Under the pieces are notes generated by a model that was not told where the DNA came from, did no database searches, and saw only the letters and a program-made list of their open reading frames with translations. From Vespa crabro (taxonomy: Eukaryota; Arthropoda; Insecta; Hymenoptera; Vespidae), in the NCBI RefSeq assembly GCF_910589235.1, contig NW_025813599.1:1-64000 (forward strand): 64,000 bases of DNA. The letters run 5' to 3'. The first letter of the stretch is position 1. Each line of letters starts with the position of its first letter. This document shows, one piece after another, positions 54,104-64,000 of the stretch. Position numbers and translations under genes: made by a program.

Positions 54104-57100
54104 TTGCATTTCATAAGATCAAACATTTATTTTATATTGGAATCAAAGTTTTTAACACTCTTTCATATCGTATATACGATTTTTCGCTCATATACGCGTA
54201 TCGTCGAAAAACGAAAACTTGAAATCTCGTTCAATTTCAATGATTTTATATTCTATCGATGCAGAATAAAGAATATAACAAGAATATAACGTTTCTACTA
54301 TGTTTAAATACGCGTTTTCATATGATCATTGTCGAAAAACGTAATCGACATACGCGAATTTCGGTATATGCGAAGATAAAATCGTGAAATCTTTAATAAT
54401 ACTTGTGCCACAGTTAGAAAAATGTTACCAATCGATTCAGAACATTGCATTTCATAAGATCAAACATCTATTTTATATTGGAATCAAAGTTTTTAACATT
54501 CTTTCATATCGTATATACGATTTTTCGCTCATATACGCGTATCGTCGAAAAACGAAAACTTGAAATCTCGTTCAATTTCAATGATTTTATATTCTATCGA
54601 TGCAGAATAAAGAATATAACAGGAATATAACGTTTTTACTATGTTTAAATACGCGTTTTCATATGATAATTGTCGAAAAACGTAATCGACATACGCGAAT
54701 TTCGGTATATGCGAAGATAAAATCGTGAAATCTTTAATAATACTTGTGCCACAGTTAGAAAAATGTTACCAATCGATTCAGAACATTGCATTTCATAAGA
54801 TCAAACATCTATTTTATATTGGAATCAAAGTTTTTAACATTCTTTCATATCGTATATACGATTTTTCGCTCATATACGCGTATCGTCGAAAAACGAAAAC
54901 TTGAAATCTCGTTCAATTTCAATGATTTTATATTCTATCGATGCAGAATAAAGAATATAACAAGAATATAACGTTTCTACTATGTTTAAATACGCGTTTT
55001 CATATGATAATTGTCGAAAAACGTAATCGACATACGAAAATTTCGGTATATGCGAAGATAAAATCGTGAAATCTTTAATAATACTTGTGCCACAGTTAGA
55101 AAAATGTTACCAATCGATTCAGAACATTGCATTTCATAAGATCAAACATCTATTTTATATTGGAATCAAAGTTTTTAACATTCTTTCATATCGTATATAC
55201 GATTTTTCGCTCATATACGCGTATCGTCGAAAAACGAAAACTTGAAATCTCGTTCAATTTCAATGATTTTATATTCTATCGATGCAGAATAAAGAATATA
55301 ACAAGAATATAACGTTTTTACTATGTTTAAATACGCGTTTTCATATGATAATTGTCGAAAAACGTAATCGACATACGCGAATTTCGGTATATGCGAAGAT
55401 AAAATCGTGAAATCTTTAATAATACTTGTGCCACAGTTAGAAAAATGTTACCAATCGATTCAGAACATTGCATTTCATAAGATCAAACATCTATTTTATA
55501 TTGGAATCAAAGTTTTTAACATTCTTTCATATCGTATATACGATTTTTCGCTCATATACGCGTATCGTCGAAAAACGAAAACTTGAAATCTCGTTCAATT
55601 TCAATGATTTTATATTCTATCGATGCAGAATAAAGAATATAACAAGAATATAACGTTTTTACTATGTTTAAATACGCGTTTTCATATGATAATTGTCGAA
55701 AAACGTAATCGACATACGCGAATTTCGGTATATGCGAAGATAAAATCGTGAAATCTTTAATAATACTTGTGCCACAGTTAGAAAAATGTTACCAATCGAT
55801 TCAGAACATTGCATTTCATAAGATCAAACATCTATTTTATATTGGAATCAAAGTTTTTAACATTCTTTCATATCGTATATACGATTTTTCGCTCATATAC
55901 GCGTATCGTCGAAAAACGAAAACTTGAAATCTCGTTCAATTTCAATGATTTTATATTCTATCGATGCAGAATAAAGAATATAACAAGAATATAACGTTTT
56001 TACTATGTTTAAATACGCGTTTTCATATGATAATTGTCGAAAAACGTAATCGACATACGCGAATTTCGGTATATGCGAAGATAAAATCGTGAAATCTTTA
56101 ATAATACTTGTGCCACAGTTAGAAAAATGTTACCAATCGATTCAGAACATTGCATTTCATAAGATCAAACATCTATTTTATATTGGAATCAAAGTTTTTA
56201 ACATTCTTTCATATCGTATATACGATTTTTCGCTCATATACGCGTATCGTCGAAAAACGAAAACTTGAAATCTCGTTCAATTTCAATGATTTTATATTCT
56301 ATCGATGCAGAATAAAGAATATAACAAGAATATAACGTTTTTACTATGTTTAAATACGCGTTTTCATATGACAATTGTCGAAAAACGTAATCGACATACG
56401 CGAATTTCGGTATATGCGAAGATAAAATCGTGAAATCTTTAATAATACTTGTGCCACAGTTAGAAAAATGTTACCAATCGATTCAGAACATTGCATTTCA
56501 TAAGATCAAACATCTATTTTATATTGGAATCAAAGTTTTTAACATTCTTTCATATCGTATATACGATTTTTCGCTCATATACGCGTATCGTCGAAAAACG
56601 AAAACTTGAAATCTCGTTCAATTTCAATGATTTTATATTCTATCGATGCAGAATAAAGAATATAACAAGAATATAACGTTTTTACTATGTTTAAATACGC
56701 GTTTTCATATGATAATTGTCGAAAAACGTAATCGACATACGCGAATTTCGGTATATGCGAAGATAAAATCGTGAAATCTTTAATAATACTTGTGCCACAG
56801 TTAGAAAAATGTTACCAATCGATTCAGAACATTGCATTTCATAAGATCAAACATCTATTTTATATTGGAATCAAAGTTTTTAACATTCTTTCATATCGTA
56901 TATACGATTTTTCGCTCATATACGCGTATCGTCGAAAAACGAAAACTTGAAATCTCGTTCAATTTCAATGATTTTATATTCTATCGATGCAGAATAAAGA
57001 ATATAACAAGAATATAACGTTTCTACTATGTTTAAATACGCGTTTTCATATGATAATTGTCGAAAAACGTAATCGACATACGCGAATTTCGGTATATGCG

Positions 57101-57513
57101 AAGATAAAATCGTGAAATCTTTAATAATACTTGTGCCACAGTTAGAAAAATGTTACCAATCGATTCAGAACATTGCATTTCATAAGATCAAACATCTATT
57201 TTATATTGGAATCAAAGTTTTTAACATTCTTTCATATCGTATATACGATTTTTCGCTCATATACGCGTATCGTCGAAAAACGAAAACTTGAAATCTCGTT
57301 CAATTTCAATGATTTTATATTCTATCGATGCAGAATAAAGAATATAACAAGAATATAACGTTTCTACTATGTTTAAATACGCGTTTTCATATGATAATTG
57401 TCGAAAAACGTAATCGACATACGCGAATTTCGGTATATGCGAAGATAAAATCGTGAAATCTTTAATAATACTTGTGCCACAGTTAGAAAAATGTTACCAA
57501 TCGATTCAGAACA
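54104..57513 (+). repeat. Domain-I haplotype, copy 3
   Basis: GTTTCTAC (C at 54295) with CATATGATCATTG (54324), then ACAGGAATATAAC near 54621, then C at 54977, repeat copy 1 (1431-2114) at an offset of 52,864 bp. A run of T monomers and a C-C pair at 57023 and 57364 follow, matching the pair at 7572/7913 or 3139/3481. GTTTCTAC is absent from roughly 8 to 54 kb, so this is a true return of the haplotype. A private two-base change, ACGAAAATTTC, lies at 55037-55038. Confidence 0.75.
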
Positions 57514-59218
57514 TTGCATTTCATAAGATCAAACATCTATTTTATATTGGAATCAAAGTTTTTAACATTCTTTCATATCGTATATACGATTTTTCGCTCA
57601 TATACGCGTATCGTCGAAAAACGAAAACTTGAAATCTCGTTCAATTTCAATGATTTTATATTCTATCGATGCAGAATAAAGAATATAACAAGAATATAAC
57701 GTTTTTACTATGTTTAAATACGCGTTTTCATATGATAATTGTCGAAAAACGTAATCGACATACGCGAATTTCGGTATATGCGAAGATAAAATCGTGAAAT
57801 CTTTAATAATACTTGTGCCACAGTTAGAAAAATGTTACCAATCGATTCAGAACATTGCATTTCATAAGATCAAACATCTATTTTATATTGGAATCAAAGT
57901 TTTTAACATTCTTTCATATCGTATATACGATTTTTCGCTCATATACGCGTATCGTCGAAAAACGAAAACTTGAAATCTCGTTCAATTTCAATGATTTTAT
58001 ATTCTATCGATGCAGAATAAAGAATATAACAAGAATATAACGTTTTTACTATGTTTAAATACGCGTTTTCATATGATAATTGTCGAAAAACGTAATCGAC
58101 ATACGCGAATTTCGGTATATGCGAAGATAAAATCGTGAAATCTTTAATAATACTTGTGCCACAGTTAGAAAAATGTTACCAATCGATTCAGAACATTGCA
58201 TTTCATAAGATCAAACATCTATTTTATATTGGAATCAAAGTTTTTAACATTCTTTCATATCGTATATACGATTTTTCGCTCATATACGCGTATCGTCGAA
58301 AAACGAAAACTAGAAATCTCGTTCAATTTCAATGATTTTATATTCTATCGATGCAGAATAAAGAATATAACAAGAATATAACGTTTTTACTATGTTTAAA
58401 TACGCGTTTTCATATGATAATTGTCGAAAAACGTAATCGACATACGCGAATTTCGGTATATGCGAAGATAAAATCGTGAAATCTTTAATAATACTTGTGC
58501 CACAGTTAGAAAAATGTTACCAATCGATTCAGAACATTGCATTTCATAAGATCAAACATCTATTTTATATTGGAATCAAAGTTTTTAACATTCTTTCATA
58601 TCGTATATACGATTTTTCGCTCATATACGCGTATCGTCGAAAAACGAAAACTTGAAATCTCGTTCAATTTCAATGATTTTATATTCTATCGATGCAGAAT
58701 AAAGAATATAACAAGAATATAACGTTTCTACTATGTTTAAATACGCGTTTTCATATGATAATTGTCGAAAAACGTAATCGACATACGCGAATTTCGGTAT
58801 ATGCGAAGATAAAATCGTGAAATCTTTAATAATACTTGTGCCACAGTTAGAAAAATGTTACCAATCGATTCAGAACATTGCATTTCATAAGATCAAACAT
58901 CTATTTTATATTGGAATCAAAGTTTTTAACATTCTTTCATATCGTATTTACGATTTTTCGCTCATATACGCGTATCGTCGAAAAACGAAAACTTGAAATC
59001 TCGTTCAATTTCAATGATTTTATATTCTATCGATGCAGAATAAAGAATATAACAAGAATATAACGTTTTTACTATGTTTAAATACGCGTTTTCATATGAT
59101 AATTGTCGAAAAACGTAATCGACATACGCGAATTTCGGTATATGCGAAGATAAAATCGTGAAATCTTTAATAATACTTGTGCCACAGTTAGAAAAATGTT
59201 ACCAATCGATTCAGAACA

Positions 59219-61605
59219 TTGCATTTCATAAGATCAAACATCTATTTTATATTGGAATCAAAGTTTTTAACATTCTTTCATATCGTATATACGATTTTTC
59301 GCTCATATACGCGTATCGTCGAAAAACGAAAACTTGAAATCTCGTTCAATTTCAATGATTTTATATTCTATCGATGCAGAATAAAGAATATAACAAGAAT
59401 ATAACGTTTTTACTATGTTTAAGTACGCGTTTTCATATGATAATTGTCGAAAAACGTAATCGACATACGCGAATTTCGGTATATGCGAAGATAAAATCGT
59501 GAAATCTTTAATAATACTTGTGCCACAGTTAGAAAAATGTTACCAATCGATTCAGAACATTGCATTTCATAAGATCAAACATCTATTTTATATTGGAATC
59601 AAAGTTTTTAACATTCTTTCATATCGTATATACGATTTTTCGCTCATATACGCGTATCGTCGAAAAACGAAAACTTGAAATCTCGTTCAATTTCAATGAT
59701 TTTATATTCTATCGATGCAGAATAAAGAATATAACAAGAATATAACGTTTTTACTATGTTTAAATACGCGTTTTCATATGATAATTGTCGAAAAACGTAA
59801 TCGACATACGCGAATTTCGGTATATGCGAAGATAAAATCGTGAAATCTTTAATAATACTTGTGCCACAGTTAGAAAAATGTTACCAATCGATTCAGAACA
59901 TTGCATTTCATAAGATCAAACATCTATTTTATATTGGAATCAAAGTTTTTAACATTCTATCATATCGTATATACGATTTTTCGCTCATATACGCGTATCG
60001 TCGAAAAACGAAAACTTGAAATCTCGTTCAATTTCAATGATTTTATATTCTATCGATGCAGAATAAAGAATATAACAAGAATATAACGTTTTTACTATGT
60101 TTAAATACGCGTTTTCATATGATAATTGTCGAAAAACGTAATCGACATACGCGAATTTCGGTATATGCGAAGATGAAATCGTGAAATCTTTAATAATACT
60201 TGTGCCACAGTTAGAAAAATGTTACCAATCGATTCAGAACATTGCATTTCATAAGATCAAACATCTATTTTATATTGGAATCAAAGTTTTTAACATTCTT
60301 TCATATCGTATATACGATTTTTCGCTCATATACGCGTATCGTCGAAAAACGAAAACTGGAAATCTCGTTCAATTTCAATGATTTTATATTCTATCGATGC
60401 ATAATAAAGAATATAACAAGAATATAACGTTTTTACTATGTTTAAATACGCGTTTTCATATGATAATTGTCGAAAAACGTAATCGACATACGCGAATTTC
60501 GGTATATGCGAAGATAAAATCGTGAAATCTTTAATAATACTTGTGCCACAGTTAGAAAAATGTTACCAATCGATTCAGAACATTGCATTTCATAAGATCA
60601 AACATCTATTTTATATTGGAATCAAAGTTTTTAACATTCTTTCATATCGTATATACGATTTTTCGCTCATATACGCGTATCGTCGAAAAACGAAAAATTG
60701 AAATCTCGTTCTATTTCAACGATTTTATATTCTATCGATGCAGAATAAAGAATATAACAAGAATAAAACGTTTTTACTATGTTTAAATACGCGTTTTCAT
60801 ATGATAATTGTCGAAAAACGTAATCGACATCCGCGAATTTCGGTATATGCGAAGATAAAATCGTGAAATCTTTAATAATACTTGTGTCACAGTTAGAAAA
60901 ATGTTACCAATCGATTCAGAACATTGCATTTCATAAGATCAAACATCTATTTTATATTGGAATCAAAGTTTTTAACATTCTTTCATATCGTATATACGAT
61001 TTTTCGCTCATATACGCGTATCGTCGAAAAACGAAAACTTGAAATCTCGTTCAATTTCAATGATTTTATATTCTATCGATGCAGAATAAAGAATATAACA
61101 AGAATATAACGTTTTTACTATGTTTAAATACGCGTTTTCATATGATAATTGTCGAAAAACGTAATCGACATACGCGAATTTCGGTATATGCGAAGATAAA
61201 ATCGTGAAATCTTTAATAATACTTGTGCCACAGTTAGAAAAATGTTACCAATCGATTCAGAACATTGCATTTCATAAGATCAAACATCTATTTTATATTG
61301 GAATCAAAGTTTTTAACATTCTTTCATATCGTATATACGATTTTTCGCTCATATACGCGTATCGTCGAAAAACGAAAACTTGAAATCTCGTTCAATTTCA
61401 ATGATTTTATATTCTATCGATGCAGAATAAAGAATATAACAAGAATATAACGTTTTTACTATGTTTAAATACGCGTTTTCATATGATAATTGTCGAAAAA
61501 CGTAATCGACATACGCGAATTTCGGTATATGCGAAGATAAAATCGTGAAATCTTTAATAATACTTGTGCCACAGTTAGAAAAATGTTACCAATCGATTCA
61601 GAACA
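59219..61605 (+). repeat. 7-monomer higher-order unit, copy 1, with cassette alpha
   Basis: Seven monomers carry TTTAAGTACG near 59423, then the cassette: ATTCTATCAT near 59959, GAAGATGAAATC near 60174, AAAACTGGAAATC near 60358, GCATAATAAAG near 60402, AAAAATTG with TTCTATTTCAACG near 60697-60720, GAATAAAACG near 60766, CATCCGCG near 60831 and TGTGTCACAG near 60887. All recur 2,387 bp later. The cassette markers match 9768-11131. GCATAATAAAG and GAATAAAACG are absent there and arose after the copies split. Confidence 0.92.
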
Positions 61606-63992
61606 TTGCATTTCATAAGATCAAACATCTATTTTATATTGGAATCAAAGTTTTTAACATTCTTTCATATCGTATATACGATTTTTCGCTCATATACGCG
61701 TATCGTCGAAAAACGAAAACTTGAAATCTCGTTCAATTTCAATGATTTTATATTCTATCGATGCAGAATAAAGAATATAACAAGAATATAACGTTTTTAC
61801 TATGTTTAAGTACGCGTTTTCATATGATAATTGTCGAAAAACGTAATCGACATACGCGAATTTCGGTATATGCGAAGATAAAATCGTGAAATCTTTAATA
61901 ATACTTGTGCCACAGTTAGAAAAATGTTACCAATCGATTCAGAACATTGCATTTCATAAGATCAAACATCTATTTTATATTGGAATCAAAGTTTTTAACA
62001 TTCTTTCATATCGTATATACGATTTTTCGCTCATATACGCGTATCGTCGAAAAACGAAAACTTGAAATCTCGTTCAATTTCAATGATTTTATATTCTATC
62101 GATGCAGAATAAAGAATATAACAAGAATATAACGTTTTTACTATGTTTAAATACGCGTTTTCATATGATAATTGTCGAAAAACGTAATCGACATACGCGA
62201 ATTTCGGTATATGCGAAGATAAAATCGTGAAATCTTTAATAATACTTGTGCCACAGTTAGAAAAATGTTACCAATCGATTCAGAACATTGCATTTCATAA
62301 GATCAAACATCTATTTTATATTGGAATCAAAGTTTTTAACATTCTATCATATCGTATATACGATTTTTCGCTCATATACGCGTATCGTCGAAAAACGAAA
62401 ACTTGAAATCTCGTTCAATTTCAATGATTTTATATTCTATCGATGCAGAATAAAGAATATAACAAGAATATAACGTTTTTACTATGTTTAAATACGCGTT
62501 TTCATATGATAATTGTCGAAAAACGTAATCGACATACGCGAATTTCGGTATATGCGAAGATGAAATCGTGAAATCTTTAATAATACTTGTGCCACAGTTA
62601 GAAAAATGTTACCAATCGATTCAGAACATTGCATTTCATAAGATCAAACATCTATTTTATATTGGAATCAAAGTTTTTAACATTCTTTCATATCGTATAT
62701 ACGATTTTTCGCTCATATACGCGTATCGTCGAAAAACGAAAACTGGAAATCTCGTTCAATTTCAATGATTTTATATTCTATCGATGCATAATAAAGAATA
62801 TAACAAGAATATAACGTTTTTACTATGTTTAAATACGCGTTTTCATATGATAATTGTCGAAAAACGTAATCGACATACGCGAATTTCGGTATATGCGAAG
62901 ATAAAATCGTGAAATCTTTAATAATACTTGTGCCACAGTTAGAAAAATGTTACCAATCGATTCAGAACATTGCATTTCATAAGATCAAACATCTATTTTA
63001 TATTGGAATCAAAGTTTTTAACATTCTTTCATATCGTATATACGATTTTTCGCTCATATACGCGTATCGTCGAAAAACGAAAAATTGAAATCTCGTTCTA
63101 TTTCAACGATTTTATATTCTATCGATGCAGAATAAAGAATATAACAAGAATAAAACGTTTTTACTATGTTTAAATACGCGTTTTCATATGATAATTGTCG
63201 AAAAACGTAATCGACATCCGCGAATTTCGGTATATGCGAAGATAAAATCGTGAAATCTTTAATAATACTTGTGTCACAGTTAGAAAAATGTTACCAATCG
63301 ATTCAGAACATTGCATTTCATAAGATCAAACATCTATTTTATATTGGAATCAAAGTTTTTAACATTCTTTCATATCGTATATACGATTTTTCGCTCATAT
63401 ACGCGTATCGTCGAAAAACGAAAACTTGAAATCTCGTTCAATTTCAATGATTTTATATTCTATCGATGCAGAATAAAGAATATAACAAGAATATAACGTT
63501 TTTACTATGTTTAAATACGCGTTTTCATATGATAATTGTCGAAAAACGTAATCGACATACGCGAATTTCGGTATATGCGAAGATAAAATCGTGAAATCTT
63601 TAATAATACTTGTGCCACAGTTAGAAAAATGTTACCAATCGATTCAGAACATTGCATTTCATAAGATCAAACATCTATTTTATATTGGAATCAAAGTTTT
63701 TAACATTCTTTCATATCGTATATACGATTTTTCGCTCATATACGCGTATCGTCGAAAAACGAAAACTTGAAATCTCGTTCAATTTCAATGATTTTATATT
63801 CTATCGATGCAGAATAAAGAATATAACAAGAATATAACGTTTTTACTATGTTTAAATACGCGTTTTCATATGATAATTGTCGAAAAACGTAATCGACATA
63901 CGCGAATTTCGGTATATGCGACGATAAAATCGTGAAATCTTTAATAATACTTGTGCCACAGTTAGAAAAATGTTACCAATCGATTCAGAACA
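61606..63992 (+). repeat. 7-monomer higher-order unit, copy 2, with cassette alpha
   Basis: This is an immediate tandem copy with every marker at a 2,387-bp offset (TTTAAGTACG near 61810, GAAGATGAAATC near 62561, CATCCGCG near 63218, GTGTCACAG near 63274). The only private change I noticed is GCGACGATAAAATC (C at 63922) near the right end. The unit edge falls almost at the window edge, so further copies could follow outside. Confidence 0.92.
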
Positions 63993-64000
63993 TTGCATTT
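63993..64000 (+). repeat. Start of next monomer at right edge
   Basis: The last eight bases (TTGCATTT) begin another monomer in the correct phase, so the array runs past the right edge with no sign of an end. Confidence 0.95.

Larger units (their letters stand above)
1..64000 (+). repeat. 341-bp satellite array, about 187.7 head-to-tail monomers
   Basis: The phase point TTGCATTTCATAAG recurs every 341 bp (for example 4994, 5335, 5676 and on to 63652) with no interruption and no change of strand. There are 187 full monomers between 213 and 63992. Of these, 174 are exactly 341 bp and 13 are 340, 342 or 343 bp. A hand count of one monomer gives 46 G and 52 C (28.7% G+C). Most monomers differ from the consensus by zero to four bases. 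There is no unique DNA, transposon or gene anywhere in the window, so this entry covers every long stretch without a gene. Such long, uniform tandem arrays are typical of eukaryotic centromeric or pericentromeric heterochromatin. The centromere role is inferred, not shown. I do not recognise the family. Confidence 0.99.

Noticed and set aside
1..64000. CRISPR array
   Set aside because: There are no short repeats separated by unique spacers. The whole 341-bp unit repeats, including what would be the spacer.
1..64000. Nested transposon, LTR or terminal-repeat element
   Set aside because: No monomer is interrupted by foreign sequence, and all length changes are one or two bases per monomer.

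Overview
The whole 64-kb window is a single satellite DNA array. One AT-rich monomer of 341 bp (about 29% G+C) repeats head-to-tail on the same strand from the first base to the last. Using the recurring phase point TTGCATTTCATAAG, I count 187 complete monomers from 213 to 63992, with a partial monomer at each end, so the array continues past both edges. I found no gene, RNA gene, transposon, inversion break, CRISPR array or unique spacer. The short open frames in every monomer are by-products of the repeat.

This points to a eukaryotic heterochromatic locus such as a centromere, pericentromere or supernumerary chromosome, not a bacterium or virus. The monomer is close to two nucleosome repeats long. 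It is strongly CpG-rich for its base composition: 22 CpG against about 7 expected. That argues against a heavily methylated vertebrate or plant satellite and fits insects with little repeat methylation, Hymenoptera among them. The species cannot be fixed from this sequence.

Shared variants divide the array into domains. (I) 1 to about 14 kb: the most length-variable monomers, a roughly 3-kb haplotype present twice, then a three-monomer cassette at 9.8-11.1 kb with a partial second copy at 13.2 kb. (II) 14.9-21.4 kb: almost invariant monomers. (III) 21.5-46 kb: mosaic higher-order structure, including a near-perfect tandem duplication of a 12-monomer unit (4,093 bp) at 27.2-35.3 kb and several segments copied 11-15 kb away. 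(IV) 46.9-53.4 kb: a tandem 6-monomer duplication (2,046 bp) followed by a tandem 3-monomer duplication (1,023 bp). (I') 54.1-64 kb: the domain-I haplotype and cassette reappear in the same order about 50 kb downstream, and the cassette is carried in a tandem 7-monomer duplication (2,387 bp).

The monomer contains several palindromes, an 11-bp internal tandem repeat, a partial match to the CENP-B box and faint signs of a half-length ancestor. The most interesting content is the layered record of recent block duplications of 3, 6, 7 and 12 monomers inside an otherwise homogenised array.
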